In this document: positions 24,084-33,544 of the stretch, in pieces
How positions within the stretch are numbered: position 1 is the stretch's first letter
How the letters are laid out: the number at the start of each line of letters is the position of its first letter
Assembly (NCBI RefSeq): GCF_010974825.1
Contig: NZ_JAAILA010000008.1
Coordinates: 124,001 to 188,000 of the forward strand
DNA: 64,000 bases
Reading direction: 5' to 3'
Source of the DNA: Aeromonas rivipollensis
GTDB taxonomy: Bacteria > Pseudomonadota > Gammaproteobacteria > Enterobacterales > Aeromonadaceae
Notes under the pieces: model-generated
What the model was told of the DNA's origin: nothing
The model's database searches: none
Seen by the model: the letters and a program-made list of their open reading frames with translations, nothing else
Translations under genes and position numbers: made by a program

Positions 24084-24956
24084 TCAGCGGCCTTCAATGT
24101 TCACGCCTCGGCCAAGGAGCACCAAGAGCTCCCTGACGTGCAGCAGGGCACACATCTTCTCCTTGACCATGCCCGCCAGCCAGGGACGTTTCCCCTCCTG
24201 ATGGCGCCACTTCACCTGATCCCGATGCAGCAGTTCGGTGCCCTTCAACTGATGACAGGCCAGTCCCCAGGGTGATTCCCCCAGCATGATCAGATATTTG
24301 TACTCGTCTATCTCCAGATGCTGGCCCGGCATGACCCACTGGGCCGTGTCGACCACGTTCATCTTCTGCTCCCGGGAGGTCATGATCCCCTTGTACCAGC
24401 CCGGCTGGCCGAAGAGGGAGCTCACCTCCCCCAGCTGGTGGATGCCGCCGAGTTCGGTCAGGGGCACAGCGAAGGTCACCCCGGCCACGTCGAAGAAGAG
24501 CGCCTGAAACTCGTTGCCGGTATCCAGGTTTTCCCAGGCCGCAGGGGCCGGTTCAGGTTCCGCCGCCAGCGCGGGTTCGGCCAGTGTCAGGGCGACGGGT
24601 TCGGCGATCACCGGGATCACCTCGGGCGTCGCCAGGGCCACCTCGACCGGCTCGGGCTCGGCTTCGACCTCAACCTCGAGCTGGAAGGGCTCGACATGCA
24701 GCTCTTCATGGCTCAGGACATCCATCTCGTCCTGCACCTGGCTCACCTGGGCGAGCAGCTCGCTCAGTTGCGCCAGTCGGCTGTCGGCTTCGAGATAGGG
24801 GGCTGCAACCACCTCGGGCAAGGGGGCGGGCTGAGGCTGCAACTGCGGCGCAGGGGCCGGTGCCTCGTCGTCCGGATCGTCCCGCAGCAGGACGTCATCG
24901 AGCAGCAGGGAGTGGAAATAGTCATCCATGGCCCGAACCTGGGTGGTCTCTCTCAT
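24084..24956 (-). CDS. parP: ParP-like CheW-domain protein for polar array placement
   Basis: This 290-residue protein has a proline, alanine and glutamate-rich first half and a C-terminal CheW-like domain (about residues 145-285, 'FQALFFDVAGVTFAVPLTEL' to 'LLVLLGRG'). Gene order next to a ParA-like ATPase and cheW identifies it as ParP, which in Vibrio binds the ATPase ParC and the kinase CheA to keep chemotaxis arrays at the pole. It overlaps parC by ATGA. The N-terminus 'MDDYFHSLLLDDVLL' is a distinct conserved-looking segment of unknown role. Confidence 0.8.
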   Translation of the reverse strand: MRETTQVRAMDDYFHSLLLDDVLLRDDPDDEAPAPAPQLQPQPAPLPEVVAAPYLEADSRLAQLSELLAQVSQVQDEMDVLSHEELHVEPFQLEVEVEAEPEPVEVALATPEVIPVIAEPVALTLAEPALAAEPEPAPAAWENLDTGNEFQALFFDVAGVTFAVPLTELGGIHQLGEVSSLFGQPGWYKGIMTSREQKMNVVDTAQWVMPGQHLEIDEYKYLIMLGESPWGLACHQLKGTELLHRDQVKWRHQEGKRPWLAGMVKEKMCALLHVRELLVLLGRGVNIEGR

Positions 24957-25747
24957 GGCTTCACCTCCTGGGTTCGTTGACGCTCCAGCGCATCAATAAA
25001 GTTGAGCAGTGTCTCGTAGGCATAGGTGCCACGGCTGCCCGGTGCATAGATGGACGGGGGTATGTGCAGCAGGCTGGCATCCCGGAATTTGGTGTCGATG
25101 GGAATGACCGCATTCCACACCGCCTCCCCATACTGTTCCTTGATGGACTGCAGCGTCATCAGGGAGGCCCGGGTACGCTTGTCGAACATGGTCGGGATCA
25201 CCGTATAGCGGAACTTGTCCCGCTTGGATCGCTGCATGATCTCGAAGGTCTTCATCATCCGCTCCAGCCCCTTCAAGGCCAAAAATTCGGTCTGCACCGG
25301 CACCAGGATGCGATCGCAGGCCGCCAGCGCATTGACCATCATCACCCCCAGTACGGGCGGGCAGTCGATGAGCACATAGTCATACTGATCCTGCACCCGC
25401 AACAGGGCACGCTTGAGCACCAGCCCCATGCCTTCCCGGTTGCCCATGACCCTGTCCAGGGTCGCCAGCGTGATGGAGGCGGGCAGCAGGTGGATGTTCT
25501 CGAACTTGGTCTTCAGGGTCATGCGGTTGACCAGCTCGCTGCTCGGCTTGGCCGCCTGGAACAGCTCGTAGAGGGTGCCTTCCAGCCGGTCCGAGTCAAA
25601 ATCGAAATAAGAGGTCAGGGAGGCATGGGGATCGGTGTCGATCAGCAGTACCCGCTGGCCACGCTGGGCCAGAATGCCCGCCAGGGAGACGACCGTGGTG
25701 GTTTTACCGACTCCACCCTTCTGATTGGCAACCGTCCAAACAATCAC
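24953..25747 (-). CDS. parC: ParA-like ATPase ParC (chemotaxis array positioning)
   Basis: This 264-residue MinD/ParA ATPase has the deviant Walker A 'KGGVGKTTTVVSLAG', 'LLIDTDPHASLTSYF' and 'YVLIDCPPVLGVMMVNAL'. In this position, between flagellar motor genes and the ParP/CheW genes, such proteins recruit chemotaxis arrays to the cell pole instead of segregating chromosomes. It overlaps parP by four bases and follows the MotB-like gene by four bases. Confidence 0.85.
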   Translation of the reverse strand: MIVWTVANQKGGVGKTTTVVSLAGILAQRGQRVLLIDTDPHASLTSYFDFDSDRLEGTLYELFQAAKPSSELVNRMTLKTKFENIHLLPASITLATLDRVMGNREGMGLVLKRALLRVQDQYDYVLIDCPPVLGVMMVNALAACDRILVPVQTEFLALKGLERMMKTFEIMQRSKRDKFRYTVIPTMFDKRTRASLMTLQSIKEQYGEAVWNAVIPIDTKFRDASLLHIPPSIYAPGSRGTYAYETLLNFIDALERQRTQEVKP

Positions 25748-25751
25748 TGTA

Positions 25752-26660
25752 TCAATCCTGCCTTGTTGTTATGCGTATGCCACCACCGGGCAGCGTCACC
25801 ACTCTGACGTTCTCGCTGTCGACGCTCTGTGGCGCGGCCGGGGCCGGCGTCACCGTCAGGGAGTTGACGGAGGTTCGCAGCACCCAGGCGAATCTGGATA
25901 TGGCGACCACGACCTTGCGATTCTGTAACCGCCCCTGCTCGCTGCCGTTGTCGGCGAAGGGGGAGAACTCCCCATAGGCCTCGTAGGCGAGCCGCTCGGG
26001 GGCTATCCCCTTGGCCACCAGGGCGCCGAGCACAGCCTCGGCGCGGGCGGCAGACAGGGTCCAGTTGGAGCGAAACATTTCGTTGTTGATCGGCTGGTTA
26101 TCCGTGTAACCCCGCACCCTGACATAGTTATCGACCGGTTTCAGAATACCTGAAAGCGTATCGAGCACAGGGGCCGCATTGCTCCCCAGAAAGGCGCTGC
26201 CGCTGCGAAACAGCAGGCCGGAACTCAGCTCCACCGTCAGCCAGTTGTCATCCTTCGCCAGCTTGACCACGCCGGCATCCACCAGGGCGCCCATGGCCTC
26301 CTGCAACTGCAGGTCTATGGTCGCAAGGGCCGTGCCATCTTGCTGGATCGGGGTGCCCGTGATGGGGGCACGCGAAGGCGATGGGGAGGCCTGGCTCTCC
26401 AGCAGGGAAGGCGCGGCCGACACCGGATGGTTCAGCAGGGAGTTGCCCTGCCCTTCCAGCAAGCCATCGCTGCGCGGTACCTGGTTGAAGGCCTGGGTCA
26501 TGCCCTCGATGACGGCGCGGTACTGCTCCTTGTTGACTATGGCCACGGAGTAGAGCACCACGAAGAGGGCGAAGATGAGCGTCATGTAATCGGCATAGGA
26601 GACCAGCCAGCGATCGAGATGTTCTCGCCCTTGCAGGTGCAAACGATAGCGCTTGCGCAT
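25752..26660 (-). CDS. MotB-like flagellar stator protein (MotD type)
   Basis: This 302-residue protein has one membrane helix with the proton-binding aspartate in 'SYADYMTLIFALFVVLYSVA' and a C-terminal OmpA-like peptidoglycan-binding domain ('VRVRGYTDNQPINNEMFRSN', 'LSAARAEAVL', 'LQNRKVVVAI'). It anchors the stator ring to the cell wall. The order cheB, motA-like, motB-like, parA-like matches the motCD locus of Pseudomonas, so it is probably a secondary stator set and not the only one. Confidence 0.88.
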   Translation of the reverse strand: MRKRYRLHLQGREHLDRWLVSYADYMTLIFALFVVLYSVAIVNKEQYRAVIEGMTQAFNQVPRSDGLLEGQGNSLLNHPVSAAPSLLESQASPSPSRAPITGTPIQQDGTALATIDLQLQEAMGALVDAGVVKLAKDDNWLTVELSSGLLFRSGSAFLGSNAAPVLDTLSGILKPVDNYVRVRGYTDNQPINNEMFRSNWTLSAARAEAVLGALVAKGIAPERLAYEAYGEFSPFADNGSEQGRLQNRKVVVAISRFAWVLRTSVNSLTVTPAPAAPQSVDSENVRVVTLPGGGIRITTRQD

Positions 26661-26662
26661 GG

Positions 26663-27400
26663 CTATTCCCCTTTCAGATAAGCCCGTAGCCGCCGTTCAA
26701 CCTGCTGGCCGTTCTCCCCGTGGGCGATGGCCAGCAACCCTTCCAGCGTCATCTCCTGGTAGAGACCGTAGTGGTAGTGGAATGCCCGCAGGCGATTCGC
26801 TATCGGCAGGTAGAGGAGGTTGGCAAAGCCCACCCCGTAGATGGTCGCGACGAAGGCGATGGCGATGCCGGCGCCCAGGGTGCCCGGCTCCTCCAGGTGA
26901 AACATGGCCTGGATGAGGCCTATCACGGCCCCTATGATGCCTATGGTCGGGCTGTAGCCCCCCATGGCCTCGAACACCCTGGCGGCGTGCTCGTTGCGCT
27001 CCTGCTCGATGTCGATGTCCGCCTCCAGCAGGCGGCGGATATCCTCGATGGAGACACCGTCCACTATCATGGTGAGCCCCTGGCGGGTGAAGGGATCAGG
27101 CTCCCCTTCGGCCTGGTTCTCCAGCGCCAGCAACCCCTGCTGGCGTGCAAACTGGGCCCAGGCCTGCAGGCGTTCGGCCTGCTGCACCAGATCCAGTCGC
27201 GGCGGGAACAGCATCCAGCGGGCCTGGGCGAGCGCGGACAGCATGTACTTGCGGGGCGTCTGCAGTATGACGGCCCCCCAGGTGCCCCCGACCACGATGA
27301 CGAAGGCCGGGCCATCGAGCAGGGTCAGCAGGCTGCCCCCGTGCCACCATTGGGCGACGGCCACGGCGAGCAGCGCCAGCACCAGGCCGAACATGCCCAT
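26663..27400 (-). CDS. MotA-like flagellar stator protein (MotC type)
   Basis: This 245-residue protein has four membrane helices. The cytoplasmic region shows 'GVSIEDIRRLLEADIDIEQE' and the conserved 'FEAMGGYSPTIGIIGAVIGL', and the last helix contains 'FVATIYGVGFANLLYLPIAN'. It forms the ion channel and torque generator together with the MotB-like partner, two bases downstream. It follows cheB by two bases, so it is expressed with the chemotaxis genes. Confidence 0.88.
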   Translation of the reverse strand: MGMFGLVLALLAVAVAQWWHGGSLLTLLDGPAFVIVVGGTWGAVILQTPRKYMLSALAQARWMLFPPRLDLVQQAERLQAWAQFARQQGLLALENQAEGEPDPFTRQGLTMIVDGVSIEDIRRLLEADIDIEQERNEHAARVFEAMGGYSPTIGIIGAVIGLIQAMFHLEEPGTLGAGIAIAFVATIYGVGFANLLYLPIANRLRAFHYHYGLYQEMTLEGLLAIAHGENGQQVERRLRAYLKGE

Positions 27401-27402
27401 GG

Positions 27403-28515
27403 TCAGCGACCCAACTCGACCAGGATGCGCTGGGCAACCCTGTCCAGCGGCAGGGATTCGCTCGCTATGCCGGCCTTGGCAACCGCCTGGGGCATGCCGT
27501 AGACCACGCAGGAGGCTTCATCCTGCGCCCAGATGGTGGCGCCCTGCTCCTTGAGCAGACGCGCTCCGTCCCGGCCATCGGCTCCCATGCCGGTCAGCAC
27601 TATGGCGAGCACCTTGTCGCCGTAGATCTTGGCGGCCGAGGCGAAGGTGATATCGACGCAGGGCTTGTAGTTGACCTTGTCATTGCCCTCTATGATGCGA
27701 AGGCGAGCCCCGGGCCCGCGCCCTTCCAGCAGCATCTGCTTGCCACCGGGGGCCAGGTAGGCGTGACCCGGCTTGAGCACGTCACCGTCCTCCGCCTCCT
27801 TGACCCCGATCTGGCACAGACCGTTGAGACGGGCGGCAAAGGCGGCGGTGAAGGTGGCGGGCATATGCTGGATCAGCAATATGGGGTGAGGGAAGTCACC
27901 GGGCAGCTTGGTCAGCACGTTCTGCAGCGCCACAGGGCCACCGGTGGAGGTGCCGATGGCCACCAGCTGATAGCTCTTGCCGCTGCGCTTGAAGCTGGCG
28001 GGCGCCGCGGCGCGGACCGGCTCGGGCTGGCGATCAAGAGGACGCGCCAAGGCAGCTCCGAGGGCGGGGCGCACCAGGGGCTCCGGCGCCCGGGGCCTGG
28101 CGGCCGCCATCAGGAAGCGCTTGCGGGCGATCTCCCTGACGCGTTGTTGCAGCAGCTTGACGGCCTCATCCTTGTCGCGGGCTATGTCTTCGAACTTCTT
28201 GGGCAGGAAATCCAGGGCACCGGCATCCAGTGCATCCAGGGTCGCCTTGGCCCCCTCGTGGGTCAGCGAGGAGAACATCAGTATGGGGGTCGGACACTTG
28301 GCCATGATCTCGCGTACGGCGCTGATGCCATCGAGCACCGGCATTTCGATGTCCATGGTGATGACGTCAGGCCGCAACTGCAGCGCCTTGTCTACCGCCT
28401 CCCGACCGTTCTGGGCCGTGTCGATCACCGTCATCAGGGGATCCTGATTGATGATCTCGCTGACCCGGCGACGGAAGAAACTCGAATCGTCGACCACTAA
28501 TACCTTGACTGCCAT
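27403..28515 (-). CDS. cheB: Protein-glutamate methylesterase/deamidase CheB
   Basis: This 370-residue response regulator has an N-terminal receiver domain ('[18 protein letters not shown]', phospho-acceptor in '[13 protein letters not shown]') and a C-terminal esterase with the catalytic serine in '[12 protein letters not shown]', histidine in '[10 protein letters not shown]' and aspartate in '[11 protein letters not shown]'. It demethylates chemoreceptors for adaptation. The ATG at 28515 fits the family start. The frame is open to 28563, inside the end of cheA, but that extension lacks support. Confidence 0.95.
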   Translation of the reverse strand: MAVKVLVVDDSSFFRRRVSEIINQDPLMTVIDTAQNGREAVDKALQLRPDVITMDIEMPVLDGISAVREIMAKCPTPILMFSSLTHEGAKATLDALDAGALDFLPKKFEDIARDKDEAVKLLQQRVREIARKRFLMAAARPRAPEPLVRPALGAALARPLDRQPEPVRAAAPASFKRSGKSYQLVAIGTSTGGPVALQNVLTKLPGDFPHPILLIQHMPATFTAAFAARLNGLCQIGVKEAEDGDVLKPGHAYLAPGGKQMLLEGRGPGARLRIIEGNDKVNYKPCVDITFASAAKIYGDKVLAIVLTGMGADGRDGARLLKEQGATIWAQDEASCVVYGMPQAVAKAGIASESLPLDRVAQRILVELGR

Positions 28516-28546
28516 TGTTATTCTTTTAACTCCTTGGGCCAGACGC

Positions 28547-30688
28547 TCAGTGGCGGCGGGCATAGGCCTTGAGCAGGCTGGGCACGTCCAGGATGAGGGC
28601 GATGCCGCCGTCGCTGGTGATGGTGGCGCCGGCCATGCCGGGGGTCCCTTGCAGCAGATTGTCCAGGGGCTTGATCACCACCTCTTCCTGACCGATGAGG
28701 TTGTCCACGACGAAGCCCACCTGCTGGGTGCCGATCTGGACTATGACCACGTGGCCTGTGTCCTGGCGTGCCGCTCTGCCGGCACCGCGGACCAGCCACT
28801 TGTGCAAGTAGAACAGCGGGATCGCCTTGTCGCGGACTATGATGGTGAGCTGGCCGTCCACCACGTTGGCCTTCTTCAGATCCAGGTGGAAGATTTCGTT
28901 CACGCAGCCAAGCGGCAGGGCGAAGGTCTGTTCACCCACTTCCACCATCAGGGTCGGCAGTATGGCCAGGGTCAGGGGAACCTTGATCTCAAGGCGGGTG
29001 CCCTTGCCCCAGGTCGAATCTATGTGCACAGAGCCATTGAGGCTGACGATGCTGGTCTTCACCACATCCATGCCGACGCCACGGCCCGAGATGTCGGAGA
29101 TCTCGGACTTGGTCGAGAAACCGGGGGCGAAGATCAGGTTGTAGGCATCGTTGTCGCTCATGCGCGCCGCGCTGTCTGCATCGAGCACGCCACGGCTGAT
29201 GGCGATGGCTTTGAGCTTCTCCGGATCCATGCCGGCGCCGTCATCCTCGATGCAGAGCAGAATATGGTCACCCTGCTGGGAGGCGCTCAGGGTGATGGTG
29301 CCCTGACGGGGCTTGCCCGCCTTCTCCCGCACGTCCGGCATCTCGACGCCGTGGTCGCAGGAGTTGCGCACCAGGTGAACCAGGGGATCGGCCAGGGCCT
29401 CCACCAGGTTCTTGTCGAGATCCGTCTCTTCACCCACCATCACCAGCTCAATATCTTTCTTGAGGGTGCGGGCGAGATCGCGCACAACGCGCGGGAAGCG
29501 GCCGAAGACTTTCTTGATAGGTTGCATGCGGGTCTTCATGACCGCGCCCTGCAGATCGGCGGTCACCACATCCAGGTTGGCCACCGCCTTGGACATCTCT
29601 TCGTCGTTGCTGGCGATGCCGAGGCTCACCAGGCGGTTTCGCACCAGCACCAGCTCCCCCACCATGTTCATGATGACGTCCAGGGTCTTGGTATCCACCC
29701 GCACAGTAGTGTCGTTTTGCACCGCACTGCTCTCGGCGGGGGCCGCCTGCTTGGCAGGAGTGGGAGCAGTGGCCGGCTTGGCCGGTGCAGAAGCGGGTTT
29801 GGCGGGGGCGGCGCTGGCCGCGACCGGCGCCTTGGGCGGGGCCACAGGCGCGGCGGGAGCCTTGGGCTCGGGAGCCGGAGTAGCCGCCGCCATGCTGTGC
29901 TGCGGCGCCTGGCCACGGCCATGCAATTCATCCAGCAGGCGTTCGAACTCGTCGTCGTCGATGAGCTCATCCACCTCTTTTTGTACCGATTGCAGCGGGG
30001 AGAGATCCGGAGCGCCGCCATGCTGGCCCTGGCCGTGCAGTTGATCGAGCAAGGCCTCGAACTCGTCGTCCGTGATGTCGCCCGAGCCGCTCAAAACGGG
30101 GGCGGCAGACACTGTCGGCGCCTTGCCAGCACCGTGCAGTTCATCCAGCAGGCGCTCGAATTCGTCGGCAGAGATCTCGTCGATGGAGCCGCCACCGTTG
30201 ACGGCCACAGGCGCGCTCTCGGCGACGATGACGGGTTCGGGTTCCGGCTCGGGCTGCTGCGGGGCGGCAACACTGGCGGTACGCAACTGCTCCTGCCCTT
30301 CGGGTTTGCACAGTTCGTGCAGATCGTGCAGCAGATCGGCAGAGGCCGGGCTGGTCGGCTCCCGATTCTGCACCTGGGCAAACATGACGTTGATGGCATC
30401 AAGGGCCTGCAAAATGACATCCATCAGCTCAGCACTGAGGGTTCGCTTGCCGTTGCGCAGCATGTCGAACAGGTTCTCGGCACCGTGGCAGACGTCCACC
30501 AGCTCGGTCAGGGAGAGGAAACCCGCTCCCCCCTTGACGGTATGGAAGCCGCGAAAGATGGCATTCAACAGATTCTTGTCATCGGGCCGCTTTTCCAAGT
30601 CGACCAGTTGTTCAGACAACTGTTCCAATATTTCTGATGCTTCGACCAAAAAGTCTTGCAGTATGTCTTCATCAACTTCGAAGGCCAT
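28547..30688 (-). CDS. cheA: Chemotaxis histidine kinase CheA
   Basis: This 713-residue kinase has a P1 domain with phospho-His49 ('[14 protein letters not shown]'), a long Ala/Pro-rich linker, the dimerisation domain ('[20 protein letters not shown]'), the ATPase with '[17 protein letters not shown]' and '[11 protein letters not shown]', and a C-terminal CheW-like domain. The linker (about residues 172-260) carries three near-identical copies of a [14 protein letters not shown] motif in place of a recognisable folded P2 domain. CheA phosphorylates CheY and CheB. It lies 11 bases after cheZ. Confidence 0.96.
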   Translation of the reverse strand: MAFEVDEDILQDFLVEASEILEQLSEQLVDLEKRPDDKNLLNAIFRGFHTVKGGAGFLSLTELVDVCHGAENLFDMLRNGKRTLSAELMDVILQALDAINVMFAQVQNREPTSPASADLLHDLHELCKPEGQEQLRTASVAAPQQPEPEPEPVIVAESAPVAVNGGGSIDEISADEFERLLDELHGAGKAPTVSAAPVLSGSGDITDDEFEALLDQLHGQGQHGGAPDLSPLQSVQKEVDELIDDDEFERLLDELHGRGQAPQHSMAAATPAPEPKAPAAPVAPPKAPVAASAAPAKPASAPAKPATAPTPAKQAAPAESSAVQNDTTVRVDTKTLDVIMNMVGELVLVRNRLVSLGIASNDEEMSKAVANLDVVTADLQGAVMKTRMQPIKKVFGRFPRVVRDLARTLKKDIELVMVGEETDLDKNLVEALADPLVHLVRNSCDHGVEMPDVREKAGKPRQGTITLSASQQGDHILLCIEDDGAGMDPEKLKAIAISRGVLDADSAARMSDNDAYNLIFAPGFSTKSEISDISGRGVGMDVVKTSIVSLNGSVHIDSTWGKGTRLEIKVPLTLAILPTLMVEVGEQTFALPLGCVNEIFHLDLKKANVVDGQLTIIVRDKAIPLFYLHKWLVRGAGRAARQDTGHVVIVQIGTQQVGFVVDNLIGQEEVVIKPLDNLLQGTPGMAGATITSDGGIALILDVPSLLKAYARRH

Positions 30689-30699
30689 GCGTCACTCCA

Positions 30700-31440
30700 T
30701 TAGAATCCCAGGCTAGACAGCAGATCGTCCACATCATCTTGACCATTGACCACATCGGACCTTGTCTGCGGGTTCATGATGGGGCCTTCTGCCTCGATGC
30801 CGCTCGCCGGCAGGCTGCGCGCCGAATTCTCGATGACGGCCTCACCAAACATGGTCAGCATCTCTATCAACTTTGTTTCAACTTCCTGCACCAGCTTGAT
30901 CACCTTGCGGATCATCTGACCGGTCAAGTCCTGGAAATCCTGAGCCATCAGGATTTCAGTCAGCAGTTGTCGTAACTTATCGGCATCCGTCTCCGAAGCC
31001 TTAATAAAATCATTCAGTTGATGGCAGAGTGCCTTGAACTGACCCAGTTCAAGATCCCGGCTCATCAGGGCATTCCAATTGGGCATCACCAGCTGAATGT
31101 TGTCATTGAGCCGATCGGCGATGGGAAGACTGGCCTCGACCGCATCCATGGTGCGATTGGCCGCCTTGTCAGTCATGTCGATGACATAGCTGAGCCGCTC
31201 CCGGGCATCCGGGATCTCATGGGTGGCCAGGTCGGGGATCCTGGGATCCAGGCGAAAATCTTGCAGTGAGTTGTGCAACTGGCGGGTCAACTGCCCCACC
31301 TTGTCAAACAGGGCCGCCGCATTGGGGGCACACACATCGGCGAGGATGGTATCGGCCTGTTCAAACTCTTCTCGCTCCAGGTGGGCAACCAGCATCCTTG
31401 CCTGTTCAAGCGAGATCATGGCACTCGTTTTGGCCTTCAT
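30700..31440 (-). CDS. cheZ: CheY-P phosphatase CheZ
   Basis: This 246-residue, mainly helical protein has the central 'MAQDFQDLTGQMIRKVIKLV', in which the Gln of QDLTGQ is the catalytic residue that positions water at CheY-P. The C-terminal peptide 'DDVDDLLSSLGF' is the CheY-binding tail. AAGGAG precedes the start at ideal spacing. It lies between cheY and cheA. Confidence 0.95.
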   Translation of the reverse strand: MKAKTSAMISLEQARMLVAHLEREEFEQADTILADVCAPNAAALFDKVGQLTRQLHNSLQDFRLDPRIPDLATHEIPDARERLSYVIDMTDKAANRTMDAVEASLPIADRLNDNIQLVMPNWNALMSRDLELGQFKALCHQLNDFIKASETDADKLRQLLTEILMAQDFQDLTGQMIRKVIKLVQEVETKLIEMLTMFGEAVIENSARSLPASGIEAEGPIMNPQTRSDVVNGQDDVDDLLSSLGF

Positions 31441-31452
31441 CCCTGCCGCTCC

Positions 31453-31836
31453 TTAGCCGATTCGTTCAAAGATTTTGTCGAGCTTCTCTTTGAGGGTGGC
31501 GGCAGTGAACGGCTTGACGATATAGCCATTGACCCCGGCCTGGGCGGCTTCGATGATCTGCTCGCGCTTGGCTTCCGCAGTCACCATCAGTACCGGCAGG
31601 TGCTTGAGTTTGTCATCGAGACGGATCGCCTTGAGCAGGTCTATGCCCTGCATGCCGGGCATGTTCCAGTCGGTGACCACGAACTGATAATCGCCGTTTT
31701 TCAACATCGGCAGGGCCGTGTTGCCATCGTCTGCTTCATGGGTATTGTTATATCCCAGGTCACGCAGCAAGTTCTTGATAATCCGGCGCATCGTTGAAAA
31801 ATCGTCGACGATGAGGATTTTCATGTTCTTGTCCAA
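31453..31836 (-). CDS. cheY: Chemotaxis response regulator CheY
   Basis: This 127-residue receiver-only protein reads '[20 protein letters not shown]' near its start, with the phospho-acceptor Asp in '[16 protein letters not shown]', the switch Thr in 'VLMVTAEA' and the Lys in 'GYIVKPFT'. Phosphorylated CheY binds FliM and reverses the motor. The start is probably the TTG at 31836, because AGGAGG stands eight bases before it; the first ATG (31824) would be too far. The gap to fliA upstream is 111 bases. Confidence 0.95.
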   Translation of the reverse strand: MDKNMKILIVDDFSTMRRIIKNLLRDLGYNNTHEADDGNTALPMLKNGDYQFVVTDWNMPGMQGIDLLKAIRLDDKLKHLPVLMVTAEAKREQIIEAAQAGVNGYIVKPFTAATLKEKLDKIFERIG

Positions 31837-31947
31837 AATTCCCTCCTAAATAGCCGCCAAAACGGCTCACTTACATGATGCAGATCGCAGGTTTTATGGT
31901 GCGGATTATGCCTTAGAGTTGCGTTCCAGTGTAGCCAGTACAACCAC

Positions 31948-32667
31948 TTATAAATTCCAATCTCTCAAACGGGCCCGCAGCCTGTGCATGGCCTGGCTGT
32001 GGATCTGGCTCACCCGAGACTCGCTCACGCTCAGGACTTCCCCGATTTCACGCAAGTTCAGCTCTTCGTCGTAATACAGTGACAGCACCAGGGCTTCCCG
32101 TTCGGGCAGGCGGGCGATGTGTTCGGCCAGGGCGCCCTGAAAGCGCTCGGCCGCCAGATCGTCAAAGCCGCCGTGACCGCTGGCGTCATCGGGATGCCCT
32201 ATCACATCCTCGCTGACCCCGAGATCCTCGATGCCGATGATCTTGCCGCAGGAGACATCCTGCAGCATGGCATGGTATTCGCCAAGGGAGACCCCCATGT
32301 TGGCGGCTACCTCGGTGTCTCTGGCATCCCGGCCATGGGCCTGCTCCACGTTCTCGATCGCCTCTGCGATGGCACGGCTGTTGCGGTGCACCGAACGGGG
32401 CACCCAGTCCCCGCGGCGGATCTCGTCGAGCATGGCGCCGCGGATGCGGATGCCGGCATAGGTTTCAAAGCTGGCGCCCTTGCTGCCGTCAAAGTTGCGG
32501 GAGGCTTCGAGCAGCCCAATCATACCTGCCTGGATCAGGTCATCCAGCAAGACACTGCTTGGCAGGCGAGCCAATAAATGCTGGGCAATCCGCTTGACCA
32601 GCGGAGCATGACGCTCGACCAGCACGTAGGAATCCTGATGACGCAAGTATGCTTGGGCTTTATTCAC
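31948..32667 (-). CDS. fliA: RNA polymerase sigma factor FliA (sigma-28)
   Basis: This 239-residue sigma factor has region 2 ('LDDLIQAGMIGLLEASRNFD', 'FETYAGIRIRGAMLDEIR') and region 4 ('LNLREIGEVLSVSESRVSQI'). It transcribes late flagellar and chemotaxis genes. The start is a GTG that overlaps the flhG stop by eight bases, so it is coupled to flhG. Confidence 0.95.
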   Translation of the reverse strand: MNKAQAYLRHQDSYVLVERHAPLVKRIAQHLLARLPSSVLLDDLIQAGMIGLLEASRNFDGSKGASFETYAGIRIRGAMLDEIRRGDWVPRSVHRNSRAIAEAIENVEQAHGRDARDTEVAANMGVSLGEYHAMLQDVSCGKIIGIEDLGVSEDVIGHPDDASGHGGFDDLAAERFQGALAEHIARLPEREALVLSLYYDEELNLREIGEVLSVSESRVSQIHSQAMHRLRARLRDWNL

Positions 32668-33544
32668 GGGAGTCTTCCTGTGCTATGACCGGCTTTTGCA
32701 ATAAATTTTCCAGGAAAAATTCGAGGTGTCCCCCAGGCTGGTTCGGGATGGGCCAGCTCGCCGCCTTGTTCGCCAGGGCACGGAATGCCAGGGAGGCGGG
32801 CGACTTGGGAAACGCCTCGACGATCAGCTTCTGCTTGCGCACCGCGGCCCGCAGGTTGGTGTCGTAAGGCACGCAGGCCACCAGCTCCAGGGAGGTGTCG
32901 AGGAAGCGGTCGGTGACCCGGGTCAGCTTGGCGAAGAGTTCCTGCCCCTCGCGCAGGGAGCGAACCATGTTGGCCACCACCTTGAAGCGGAACACCCCGT
33001 GATCCTTGGAGAGGATCTTGATCAGGGCATAGGCATCGGTGATGGAGGTGGGCTCGTCGCACACCACCACCATGATGTCCTGGGCCGCACGGGTGAAGCT
33101 CAGCACCATGTCGGAGATCCCCGCCGCCGTGTCCACCAGCAGCACGTCCACCTGGGTCTTCATCTCGCTGAAGGCGCGGATGAGCTCGGCATGTTGCACC
33201 GGCGACAGCTCGACCATGGACTGGGTGCCCGAGGTGGCCGGCACTATCATCATGCCGTAGGGCCCCTCGACTATGATGTCGTCTATGGTGCACTCCCCCG
33301 CCAGCACATGGGAGAGGTTGCGGTGCACCCGCAGCCCCAGCATGACGTCGACGTTGGCCAGACCAAGGTCGGCATCCAGCACCAACACCCGCTTGCCCTG
33401 GGCGGCCATGGCTCCCGCCACGTTCAGGGTCACGTTGGTCTTGCCAACGCCCCCCTTGCCTCCGGACACGGCGATCACTTTTACTCGATTGTTTTGACGC
33501 ATTTTGCGCAGACCACTCGCCTGATCCATATACATGTTACTCAT
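32660..33544 (-). CDS. flhG: Flagellar number regulator FlhG (FleN), MinD-like ATPase
   Basis: This 294-residue ATPase starts 'MSNMYMDQASGLRKMRQNN' and has the deviant Walker A 'SGGKGGVGKTNVTLNVA' followed by 'VLVLDADLGLANVDVMLGL'. FlhG limits the number of polar flagella by acting on FlhF and the flagellar master regulator. The start at 33544 overlaps the flhF stop by eight bases, and the stop overlaps fliA by eight. The longer open frame upstream is not used. Confidence 0.94.
   Translation of the reverse strand: MSNMYMDQASGLRKMRQNNRVKVIAVSGGKGGVGKTNVTLNVAGAMAAQGKRVLVLDADLGLANVDVMLGLRVHRNLSHVLAGECTIDDIIVEGPYGMMIVPATSGTQSMVELSPVQHAELIRAFSEMKTQVDVLLVDTAAGISDMVLSFTRAAQDIMVVVCDEPTSITDAYALIKILSKDHGVFRFKVVANMVRSLREGQELFAKLTRVTDRFLDTSLELVACVPYDTNLRAAVRKQKLIVEAFPKSPASLAFRALANKAASWPIPNQPGGHLEFFLENLLQKPVIAQEDSRE

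Noticed and set aside
28448-30637. 729-codon plus-strand frame opposite cheA
   Set aside because: It is a shadow of the cheA codon pattern with no recognisable domain. CheA is unmistakable on the other strand.
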